From the NCBI RefSeq assembly GCF_000005505.3, contig NC_016131.3:2170001-2234000 (forward strand): a DNA stretch of 64,000 bases, read 5' to 3'. Source of the stretch: Brachypodium distachyon (taxonomy: Eukaryota; Streptophyta; Magnoliopsida; Poales; Poaceae). The notes under the pieces are model-generated. The model did not search any database. It saw only the letters and a program-made list of their open reading frames with translations, and had not been told where the DNA came from. The position numbers and the translations under genes are program-made. Positions 32,396 through 43,800 of this stretch are shown here, piece after piece; position 1 is the stretch's first letter, and every line of letters begins with the position of its first letter.

Positions 32396-35169
32396 TTATC
32401 TTCTTCTCCTCGGAATCTCCCCCGGCAGGAGAGAACTGGTCGCTGTGGCATACACTGAGTGCTCTAGTTCAAACGAGGCATGTCCTACTGCGGCGGGTGC
32501 TGGCGCAGTCGGCGGCATCCCCAACGTCTGCAGCTCGTCCATGCTTACTCTACTCCTGCTGTCCGGATTAGTCGTCGCCATCGCTGTGCTTGTGCTATCA
32601 TCACCTGTGTTGGCATCCCATTCCGGCGGCGGCCACACAAATCTTGGCTTCTGGGATGGCACCTCCGGGGGCGGGGCCGACTTGGCGATGACCTGCACCA
32701 CGTCAGGCATTGATGGCCGGTCCGATGGGTTCGGGTTGCTGCATGCCAATCCCAGGAGCAGTAGCCGTTCTGTGTCTTCGCCAAGACCGGCCAGCTGCTC
32801 GTCGCTGTCATTGTCCTCGGAAGAAGCAGCTAGCAGCACAGTATCCACACACTCTCCCAGCCTCCCCTCGCGATGGAGCCGCCACACCCGGTCCGTGATA
32901 TGGACATCGTCCTCATCGACCACCAGATCAGCTGCCAGAAGCGCCCGCTTGCCTGTGACGACCTCCAGGATGAGCACCCCAAGCGCGTAGATGTCGGTCT
33001 GCCGCGTCGCCTTGCCGCAATACGCGTACTCTGGCGCGATGTAGCCCCACGTGCCACCGACGCCGGTGGCAGAGTTCCTGTCGACGGCCACGGTGCAGGC
33101 CAGCCCGAAGTCACCGAGGCGGGCGCAGAAGGACGAGTCGAGCATGATGTTGCTCGCCTTGATGTCGCGGTGAAGCACAACGGGCTCGTACTCGTGGTGA
33201 ACGTAGTGCAGGCCGGTGGCTATGCCCCTCACGATCTCGTACCGGGTGGCCCATCGCCGGATGGCTGCGTTGGCGCTGCCGGCAGCTCTGGGGAAGAGGT
33301 GTTGGTCCAAGCTGCCGTTGGTCATGAACTCGAAAACAAGCAGCGGCTCTCCTTTGTGGTAAGACCACCCTGAAATTTGTTGCATGCACTATTTCTCAGT
33401 ACAAATTCCATTTACGATGCTCGTTAGACTTGCAAGACGACGAACTATTATATTGGTGTTAGACCGTACTTATTGAAGTTAAAGACCATATACCGTGATT
33501 ATTACGGTACTTTTTGGTCAACCTGTAAGAAGTTTGATTTAAGACCAACCTAAAACATCTTATATTTAGGAACATATTTAAGGTAGTACTAATTCATATG
33601 TTGTTCAGAAATATTGTCTAGCTACGTTGCGTGATTTTTAAAATATACCAGTCATGTTCTAAACATATCATCATGCCATCACCATTTTCACTTTGCTCCA
33701 TGCATGTATAACTATAACTAGTACAGTAGTACTGCAGAATATAAATTGCACTTCGATTTTAGGCGTTAGTCAAGCGCAGGACGGGCGGGTGACATTTGGA
33801 AATTCGAATGGGGCAGATAATTAGCAAAAGCGCATCAGATTAACATACCGACGAGGGGGACGATGTTCTTGTGGCGCAGCCGGTTGATGATGCTGACCTC
33901 GGCGAGGAAGTCATCATAGCAGCGGTTCTGCTCGCCCCGCCGTGTGAACCTCTTGACAGCCACCTCCATGGGTTGCCCTGTCTTGGATGCGGCGGCGGGG
34001 AGTGTGCATCTGTAGACTGCGCCGAAGCCACCTGCCCCAAGCTTCATGTCGTCGTGGAAATTGCGGGTGGCCTTTTTGATGTCGGCGAATTCAACCTGGA
34101 TCGGCACCCCCGGGAGGCGCTCCATGGACCTCGCCAGCTTTTCCAGCTCCTTCCGCCTTTGCCGGTACTTGGAGTTCAAGTAGTATGCGATGGCGGCTGC
34201 CAGCGCGGCCGTGGCGGCTGCGGACCCAAGGACTGAGGATAGTATAGTCACTTTCCTGGACAGGGAGCCTCGGTTGTTGTCGTAGGCACGGGGTATGTAG
34301 TACAGAATTGTGGCACGAAATCCTCCGGCGCCCATGTGGAGCTTCTGCGCCACCGTGGAAAGGAGGCCGAAGTAGACGTTCTGGGAGACGACAGTGCTGA
34401 TGTTGAGGTGCACCTCGGCTATGGCGTTGTCAGGCTGGGGATCTTCCGCTACGCCCATGTACACCGACAGGCGGCGCTCGAAATGGTTGTATTTGATGCA
34501 CACGGTGTACAACATGGAAAGGTAGTTTTCGTCAGAGCTAGAGGCGAAGCTGATATCGACAGCCATGATACCATCGGACGACCTTGGCCTGGCGTGGTTA
34601 GCCAGCACACCGATATTGACGGAGACCTCGCCGTTGATGGCGCTCGAGCTCTGGTATAAGTCTTCTTTTGAGAAGTCGAGCGGGCCAACCATGTTGGCCC
34701 TGGCCACCAGTTGCTTCGCCAGTGAGCCGTTTGACCCGTGCTGATGCGCCTCAAGATCCTCTAGAGCCTCGGCGGGGAGGATGAGGAAAGTGATACCGCT
34801 TTGGTTCTGGTTCCACAGCGGCTGGTAGACGATGGTGATGACGAAAGACGCCGCCTCCGCTCCGGGGGAGTTGCGATGGTTCAATAGTGCCACCGATCCG
34901 TCGATTGTAGACAATACCCAGGTGTGGTTCTTGTTCTTCGCGTCCGAGTCAGACAGGTCGCGGAGGAGGTTGGAGCCAACCGTCCGTACGAGCCCGGAGT
35001 CTTGGTCGATCAGATGGTATTGTAAACCGAGATCACCCATGTCAGCCCAGCGATCTTGCTGGTCGGAGTCGGGGCATTTGCACGGCTCCGCCTTCGCTTG
35101 GGACATCAAGAACACCAGCAGGAGAATGCTGCAGAGACAATGGGTAGTATGCTTGAGCTGGATGGCCAT
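32396..35169 (-). CDS. divergent L-type lectin receptor-like kinase
   Basis: Two exons, 35169-33849 and 33369-32396, joining in phase to 764 aa. Signal peptide at residues 1-27 (CSILLLVFLMSQAKA). The extracellular part of about 280 aa is a diverged legume-lectin-like fold: SGITFLILPAE, YNHFERRLSVYMG and VYFGLLS match its strands. The metal-binding loop normally read VAVEFDT plus DP-HVGI is not recognisable. Membrane helix at about 312-337, then a basic stop-transfer stretch. The kinase has GAGGFGAVYR, VAVKR, VLHRDIKASNIML, DFGLA and GGTWGYIAPEYA, so catalytic residues are intact, with an RD-type loop. The 479-bp intron falls in the kinase after PLVG, unusual because most LecRKs are intronless. 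The C-terminal tail is Ser/Pro-rich. Probably a plasma-membrane sensor; the ligand is unknown. Confidence 0.85.
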
Positions 35170-35429
35170 TGTTTCGTTCCCCCGCTTAACTGGCCAGGAA
35201 CCTAGGTAGATCTGTCAATCGACCTCAGTCCCCGGGCATCCTTAATACTCCGAGTAGAGGACTAAATAACGATCGAAAGAGCTTTTTTTTTTTTAGAATA
35301 AAAGGAACCAGGCTCCCGATTTCATTAGTGAACGGTCGAAAGAGCAGGCAGTAGTTGTTAGCTCCTTGTTTTTTTTTCTTTCCCCGAGCAACGGAGCTCA
35401 CCGACTCGCTCCCAGCAGCTAAAAACTTA

Positions 35430-35547
35430 CTCCCTCCCCTCCGATACTAAATTGTTGTCGAAATATTACATGTATCTAAATGTTTTTTAAAAATAGATAC
35501 ATTCATATTTGGACAAATTTAAGTCAAGAATTTAGATTCAGATGGAG
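35430..35547. mobile_element. Stowaway MITE
   Basis: 118-bp element with ctccctcccctccgatacta at the left end, a degenerate complement at the right end, and TA on both sides. It shares the cgaaatattacatgtatcta and tatttggacaaatttaagtc core with the other copies, in the opposite orientation. Confidence 0.8.
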
Positions 35548-36104
35548 TAAGTATAAAACAGATATCCAGCATATACCGCGGCCTTAGAAAGAGAACTGTG
35601 CTATTTGGCTGCATGCATGCAACTACATGCATGATGCGCCATCCAGACGAGGCCCTCAAACCATCAAAGATTCTCTTTATTTCGAAAATTGAAAATGTCC
35701 CATAGCTCAAATGTTTAGCCGAATTATAATCTGTTCCGTCACGATGAGAGCTGCAAAACATTTTTTTTTCAAATTGAATATGTTGTTTTTTACAGTATTA
35801 TTTTATGGTGTTTTATATACGCGCTAGTACAGGGAGGAAACGGACAAGTATTTTTGGCTCCGGGTTACAGCAAACGACGTAGAATGCATCGACTCTAAGT
35901 TGGCATGCACATGCAGCACGTTACAAGTGCAGTCCGAGGAAGGCTGCTCTTTAAAAATTTGCACGCATCGGCCTTATTAAAACAGACGGGCCAATAAGCC
36001 CATCGTAACACGGCCTTGCCTCGTCGAAAGACAACAGAAAGAAAGTCTATGCAAGCGAGACTAAAATGGTGGGTGAAGACAGTGGCGATGTAAGTTGGAC
36101 AGTA

Positions 36105-36217
36105 CTCCCTCCGATCCATATTAATTGTCTCAAATTTATCTAAATATGGATGTATCTATGTCTAAAAAGCGTCTAGATACACGTAATATTTCGACAATTA
36201 ATATGGATCGGAGTGAG
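36105..36217. mobile_element. Stowaway MITE
   Basis: 113-bp element (ctccctccgatccatattaa to its complement at 36198-36217) with TA on the left. Same family as the element at 24387 at its ends, with the full-length gcgtctagatacacgtaat core. Confidence 0.85.
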
Positions 36218-38336
36218 CAGTTGAGATACATCTCACATACACGACACACTGCATTAGATTCTCTCTCAAAAAATGTTTTGCTAAAGATGCTTTGCGGAGT
36301 ATATATATAAATGGTGCAAGTTGCTGCACTCTCCGAGTAACCGAGCAAGATAAGAAGCATCACCCGCTTGATGCCACGGTCGATTTAACCAACGCCGTCG
36401 GCATTGCTCCGGAAGTCCGGATGGCCACCATCCTAACATTTGTGGTCAGAGTCGTCAAGTACGGCGAGAGAATGTGGGCTGGGCACTCAGCCACTCGGGT
36501 GTGTCTGTAGTGTCGGGAGCAGCACATCAGGCAACGAACTACCGGTCTTTTGACAGCAGTCTAGCTCTACGGCCCGGCCTTCTCCGGGTCGCCACCGGGA
36601 CACGGAGGGCTTCCTTCTGACTTCTGAGAGCTCACTTGCTGGTTGCTGCTGGAATTTGACAGGGATTTCATAAATTGGCCTTTACCTTATGTAGCTGCCA
36701 GGCCCTTTTCCTTCTGGCCCAGTAGTAGATGTGCTATGGCCTCACGGGTTTGGACTTTGGAGTACGGCCCAGGCCACGATACGGCCATACGGGGATGCAT
36801 CATGACTGCCATGAACTGCCGAGGAGAGGATCTGAGCTTGGTGCTAGGCTCTGAGTATTGCATTAGCGCATGCGCGTGTACGGCAGACAAAGACTGCATG
36901 TCTTGACCAATCTGCACACACCCGACCATGACCATTTGAGTTTCACAATGGATATCGAATGGCTTACGTTGCGTCCCGGGGGGAGACAGGCAATGATTTT
37001 AGGATGATTTTATTACCCTGGTTTGTTCATGAACCCTGGTTACGTTGCGTCAGTTCTTTCTCTGCATGTATTTTAGAAAGAAAAAAAATCATTGTGTGCT
37101 TGGGCTGTATCCATGTCTAGTTAGTATCTTGTGTGCTTGGGCTAATTGTATTACCCTGATTTGTTCCATCATGTGATTCTCCCTCGCTAATTCAAGCTGG
37201 CACATGCTTTTGACCTGTCGGTTGTTTGTGGAAAATTTGCCCGCGTGTCTTTTAAGCAGATTTCGGCCAGCGACAAATGACAATGTTTTTTTTATTGCAG
37301 GGGACAAATGACAATGTTGGTTCTGTCACCAAAGCAATGAGCAATGAAATCTTCCATTTCATAAAATCTAATTTAACGCTCTAGCTTGAGGCGACCGGCT
37401 ATTTTTTAGAATAACCCTGGAAACCCGTCTATGGTTACGGAGAAACCACGAGCCAAATCTGATGGTGACATAACTTAGAAACGGCCCCAAGGACTGGCGG
37501 CCGTCGAAGAGAAAACGCTTGTCCGGCTGAGCCTTTTGGTCTCGTGTCTGATATCATGATTTCCTTTTTTTAAATCAGGCTCTTAAGTTGGGCGTCTGAA
37601 TTATACCCTCTGGCAGTTGCCCTTTGTCCATTTCAGTACTGACATATGGAGTGTTTTCATTTGAAACCAAATTAGATACTAGCACATACTGCCTTGCCAA
37701 AGGCTGCTGCAGTGCTGCTACTTGCTTGGCATATCGTACTACGTGAAGAACCAACGTACGAAAAGTTAAACCCATTCATCCTTGTTTTAAGCGCGCTACA
37801 TATATTCTTGTACAACAAACCAGGGACAAATTTCACTACCATATATTCATTACCCAACAATTGATCATTAAAACCCAACAAACTGCTTCCCAAACCACAC
37901 AAATAGACCAAAAATCCACCATGACCAAGTCCCTAGCTCTGCCTTTAAACACAAACCGAAAACAGTGACAGGTAGTCAGGCATAAACATTCCACGAGCAA
38001 CAACAAAACAAAACAAAACATTCCACGAACAAGACGAAATCAATATTCCACCAAGAAATCACCAAGATATATTATCTCGCTACTCTCCTTGAGGTCAAAC
38101 AAATCAGCAAATGGTGCAGAATCCACGCAGCGGCAGCAGCCTGCACGCGTAGCAGCACAGGCCCTCCCTCCAAGCAAGCAGGCCCCGTTGACCCGGCAAC
38201 CTCCGGCGAGCCGCCGTTGACCACCATCGATCTCATCCCTAATCCCCATGGCATGATCCGTGGAACACCAACAACAGCAGCACAAGCAGTAGCAAAGCAG
38301 ATCAACCAAGCTTCTCCTCCTCTGTTCCTTCCCGCC

Positions 38337-40125
38337 ATGGAATTGCCTGCAGCCAAGAGGCAGCCCAGCATCAGCATCACCGGCAGCAGCCTAAGCGGGT
38401 ACAGCAAGGCCTCTTCTACCTCCTATGGTGACGGGTACCCTGCCTACCGGCGCCAGGCCTCCTCGTACAGCGCGCCGGCTTCGCAGATGAGCCGGAGCTC
38501 GACGACTCGCAGCAGCAGCTCGTCCTTCAGGGTCGCCGCGCGGGGCGTCGCCGGCGTGTTCAGCGGTTGCTTCGTGCCCCGGGTCAGGAAAGCCAAGGCC
38601 GATGAAGAACGGGAGACTTCTCTTTCCCACGGGAGCAGAAGCAAATCGGGCAATTCTCACTCTCAGGGCAGCAGGAGTGCAGGCTACCATGTCTCCACAG
38701 ATTCAGGTATCTATCACCAGGACTCCACGCACACCTCTGTCTGAAACTCCGAATCATTTATCTCCGGCAAGGCAATTTTGCCAATACGAGCATGAGAAAT
38801 CCTTACAAAAATCCGAGTATTGGTTGCAGCAGGAAGAGGCAGGGACAGTTCAGAAGTACTCACCGTTGCGGACATCTCCAACGCGACCTCGAACTTCAGC
38901 GAGAAGAACTTGGTGAGGCAGGGAGGTTCCGGCAGCGTCTACAGAGGCACGCTCAAGGACGGGTCACAAATCGCCGTCAAACGTGCCAGAAAGGTCACGA
39001 ATGACTTGTTAATTGTTCATGGAGCCTGATGGACTGGACTACCGGAGTACTGCGTACTGATCAGCTGCTGTTCATTGTTTGTTGCAGTTAGGCGGCGGCC
39101 GGAATCTGTCTACTGAACTTGGCAGGGACCTCGGAACGCTCCAGAAGATGGAGCACCCGAACCTCGTGAGGTTCCTCGGATCAGTCGAGCAGAAGGACGA
39201 GACGCTGATGGTCTTCGAGCATGTCGACAATGGCTCGTTGAGGGAACACTTGGACGGTGCGTGTTAATCTGAACTGATCATCGTTCAGTTCATTGCAGTC
39301 CCTGAATTTTTTGGATTCAGATAAACTAAACTAATCCTGATCTGTGGAAATAAACACGATGAATTGATGCAGAGTCTCGGGGAACCGGATTGGAGCTGGC
39401 GCAGCGGCTCAACGTGGCCATCGACGTGGCTCACGCCATCACGTACCTTCACGAGCACGCGGGGCGGGCGGTGATCCACCGGGACATCCGGTCGTCGAAC
39501 GTGCTGCTGACGGGGGCGCTGGCGGCGAAGGTGGCCGGCGGGTTAGGGTTCGGGCTCGCGGCGGCGGACGGCGGCGGCGAGGGCTTGGACCGGGCCGCGG
39601 CCGGGTACGTGGACCCGGAGGAGCTCCTGGGGGCGGCCCAGCCCACGGACAAGAGCGACGTCTACTCCTTGGGCGTCCTCCTCGTGGAGCTCGTCACCGG
39701 CCGCGCCCCCATCGAGCGCCGCCGCAACCTCGACCCCCGCGACACCACCAAATGGGTAAGAGATCTAATCGGTGGCGCTCGATTCCTGATTTTGCTGTGG
39801 AGGATGGACGATTGTGTTACAGCGGCTGGATACTTGGATGCGATGTTGGGTGCAGGCGTTGCAGAAGTACAGGGGAGGGGACGCGGTGGTGGCCATGGAC
39901 CCGAGGATGAGGCGGAGCCCGGCGTCGGTGGCGGCGGTGGAGAGGATGCTGGCGCTGGCGGAGCGGTGCGTGGCGCCGGCGAGGAGGGAGCGGCCGCCGA
40001 TGCGGCAGTGCAGGGAGACCCTGTGGACCGTGCGGAGGGAGTTCCACCGGAGGCAGGAGGAGCCGCCGCGGCAGGAAGCACCGGCCGCCGACGGACACAG
40101 GAACTCCGAGTGGGTGAGCCGATGA
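38337..40125 (+). CDS. CRCK-type receptor-like cytoplasmic kinase lacking the DFG aspartate
   Basis: Five exons: 38337-38706, 38830-38993, 39088-39256, 39373-39755, 39856-40125. They join to 451 aa. Residues 1-125 are Ser/Arg-rich and disordered, as in calmodulin-binding receptor-like cytoplasmic kinases (CRCKs). The kinase follows: glycine loop VRQGGSGSVYRG (the first Gly is Arg153), VAVK Lys174, LREHLD, IHRDIRSSNVLL (Asp272, Asn277; the usual Lys after HRDI is Arg), then AKVAGGLGFGLA, where family members have AKVADFGFA. The Mg-binding Asp is replaced by Gly at about residue 290. GYVDPEELL and DKSDVYSLGVLLVELVTGR are intact. Membrane-free cytoplasmic protein. Because HRD and VAVK remain but DFG is lost, it is probably a weak or dead kinase acting as a scaffold. 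The exon 2 acceptor is a cagcag tandem (38830 or 38833). Confidence 0.82.
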
Positions 40126-40810
40126 TATATGCCCGCGGCGCGGCCTCAAGTAAAGGCAACTCGTGAAGAGAGCCAGTAGTCTCTGAAAGTTACTGTAAAT
40201 TTTGACTAGCGAAAGGCAGGTAGTACATATTTAGACAGATTGGTGGACATCTCTAAGCACAGAAAAGAAAAGCTTGTAAAGTGAGAATTTATCTTGGGCA
40301 AAGGAAACGATCGTTGCGATATGCATTGCGACGGATTTTGTTTCGTTGAAACAGATGGCGGTATTGCTGCAATAGTTTAGATCTTATATTGCCACAAGTT
40401 TATCTGGTTGCTATACGATTTACATTCCCGTGGTTTTATAAAGTTGAACACAAACTAAATACTTTGCTCATTTTACTGGTGTACATCTGGTCTACTAACG
40501 ATGTGCTTGAGATGTTATCTGGAAACTTACTGAAACAATGTAACAACAGTTCCTTGAGTAAAAAATGCTTAGATGAACAGTGTAATACATCATCAGTTAG
40601 AAAATAAGTCCAAGTGTGTCACAAAATTCATTCGCTGAACTCAACAGTTTCTACTGTAAAACTACATTTCCCATTTCCCAGGCTAGTTAAGTGATGGGGA
40701 GCAGCATCCTGGATTTCTCTGTGCAGACTGAGGTCCCCGATGTGTTCTGATGTGCAGCGGTCCCGTTGGGAGCTGGACCGGTTTCTTGATCCGCTTCACC
40801 AAAGAGGTCA
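40126..40810. other. convergent 3' UTR region
   Basis: The kinase gene (plus) and DEX1 (minus) end 685 bp apart. Only 3' UTR-like AT-rich sequence is seen. Confidence 0.5.
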
Positions 40811-43800
40811 CTAATCTATGTTCCGTGAAAATGACGGCAACGGTGCGCCTTCTTGGGGCCGTAAGATGACGAGGACACAGAACATCCCGAGCATCGGCAG
40901 AACCACGAGCCATTTCAGCAGCTTGTAGTAATGTGTGTGGAAGGTGAGTGAATACTCGTCGGAGAAATGAATCCCGTGCTTGTCAACCATCTCCACCAGC
41001 ACAGTTCCTGTGGTTCTAACAGGGACGGTGGGAAGCTGCATCCGTTGGGATCCTGGTTCATGATAGATCTGACTGACCACAATGCGCCTGTCTCCCTGGT
41101 AATTCCCAGGAACAAGTAAAGTTACCTGAAATCAAGAAGTAGAATCCAGATGGTTGGAAGTTAGTAGAAACATTTAGCTTGTCCATCAGGTGAGATTTTA
41201 GGCTGACGGAACATACCGTGACGTTATAAGGACCTTGATTCCCATAGGGAACCCTGTACTTGTCTACAATCTCAAACTCTACCCAGAAATGCTTGCCCTC
41301 TTCGTCGCGGAATGCCCTGGAACCATGCTTGACATAAATACCTTGGCGGTTGTATCTATACGCAGCATTGTTCCTTCCTTGGTTTGATGATCTCCATTCC
41401 TACAATCAGACAATGTTGTTGTTGTGCTCACCTCTATGCATAAACCAAGCTCAAGCATATGTCATGAAGGTTCGCCAGGCAATCCATCTGACTCGAGTTA
41501 AAATACCATCAAACAAAATGGAGACAAGGAAACACATCACCTACCTTGAGTGGATGGTGTGGTGAGGGAGTGGAAAAGCAAAAGACGTTGCCGTTCATGG
41601 TAGTAACAATAAGATCAAGGTCATCTCCGCCATCCACATTGTCAGCCAAAACCATAGTGTAACTGTCAATGTGCAATAAAGTGAGTTCATTTTGCTGAAA
41701 TGCAAGTACAGTACCTAAAAAATACCACCAAACATTGTGCAGAGCAGAGAAGAAGTGGCATACGAGGTCTCTCCAATGTCGACAACATCTGCACAGCCAC
41801 TAGAGCCCTCAATCAAATACAAATAACCATCAAAGGACGTAGTGGCAAGAGTTAACCCTCGTGAATTTTCTTCACGTTTGCTCATGTCGAGTAGTAGAAC
41901 AGGACTCATAATCCTTCCATGTGCTCTATATGGGAAAGGCTGAACTTTTAAGCCATCCTTTCCACGAAGAACGTAGATGTTTCCCGATACAGTTGGGACC
42001 ACAATATCAGTGTGACCATCTCCATCGACATCCCCAACAGTAGGTCGCTGTCAGCATATGATAACGACGATCAGATTTAACTAGGTACAACATCATACAG
42101 AAAATGAAGAGGCTGCAGCAGAAATATGTATGTGATATCTTCATTTAACTAAAACCAAATTATGATGTTCTGAATCAATCATAAAAAAGAAAACCACCAG
42201 ATAAAAGCCAGAATGGTCGAATACCAATGTAAAGGATCGAAGCAAGATTATGGATAAAATCATAAATGTATTCTCCTCATCCAAACTAAGCAAGCGCAGC
42301 TTCAGCGCGTCTAACAATTGCAGAGTATAAATTGTCGAGATACATGGATTATGTTGGCATATGAACAGACAACCAAAAACGAGTGAAACTTGCCTGTGGA
42401 ACAAGGCTCTTCAGATGCACCTCCCAGATTTCTTTTCCCTCTGCAGTCCAAGCTGCTACATTGCCATGCACATCAGCTGTGACCATCTCGATTTTCCCAT
42501 CATCGTTGATGTCTGCCGCAATGACTGGTGCATGGATCTCAGCCATCTCAAGGGGGAAATTGCTCCTAATCTTACCTACGTTGACAAAAACAACAATGTA
42601 GAGCACATAGATACTTGCTTATAAGCGCATAAAAATATAAATATAATTATAAACTAGAGTGGGAATTTATTGTTTTGATAGCGAGGATTTCAGTGAATTA
42701 CATCTGGTTTCCCAAAAGAAAACAATCAAAAATAGCATGATAAAAACTGATTATTACTCTAAACCAGCTATTAGAGTATATTCAAGTCAAGAGACATTAT
42801 GTTGGAACTAGACATACACACCGTATGAAATGCCAGCTCAGCTTGAAATGGCTTTTGGATACAACACTTCATATTATAAAGTTAAGAATTTACCTCGATG
42901 GTCAATAACATAGAACAAGCCATAGGAAGTTCCAACAAGGATGTCCAAATAACCATCACCATCCAGATCAACCACAGCTGGAGATGAATATGCATGGGCA
43001 CGGAAGATCCCGTTTTCCGTACTCAAATCAAGGTCTGCTGTCCATTTGACTTGTTTCGTGTCAAGGTCAAAAACAACTATACCGCTTGCAATATATTTTC
43101 CAATGTCAATCCCTCCTAACTCTTTTATATGATCTGGGTTATCATAGTACCTACCAGCAAAGGGACAGCAAGTTACTAGAGTGTACAAGGTTGAATGCTT
43201 TCCATTAAGACAATAGCATTTCAATCATAACCAAAAAATAGCAAACCAAGATGACCAAACAAATAGCTTCTGCTTTATCACCTTTTGCTTCATTGTTGGA
43301 GCCATGATAACTTAACAGAAGAATATCATTCAAAAGTGAAGCATAAACTTAGTCAGGGTAACAAAGGCCTTATATAACTGAGACTGGCCACAAAGCACCA
43401 CAATTAATTACCCAATCCATGACTAAAAGGGTCCTAATTTTTAAAATTCAATACATAGCTACCTTAGCAAGCATTAAGGACACACACGTGCCACATAAGC
43501 TAGCACAAATAAATCTGCAAGCATCTTTTCTAATGTTCAGAGGTTGTTATTTATAAGTCCTCATCAACCCAGAAATCGTCACAACCAAGTGCGGAATGCA
43601 TGAGTATTGAGTAGCAGAGAAAGAAGCCTTACTCGCGGTCAAAGAAGTAGGATACAGCAATAACCATTTCTTGTACGCCATCTTTGTCAATGTCTGCAAT
43701 TACCTGCAGAAAGAATGTCAAAACTAACTCAAGCCATTTAGAATGAACGAGAAATACACGCAAAAGGAAACAAAAGGATTCACTTACTGGGGTTGACAAG

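Larger units (their letters stand above)
35170..38336. other. intergenic region with two MITEs
   Basis: Promoter side of the lectin kinase (35170-35400), two Stowaway elements (own entries), then about 2 kb with no convincing gene. Some short open frames near 36650-36900 are chance. The stretch 37900-38336 is the 5' region of the next kinase gene. Confidence 0.5.
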
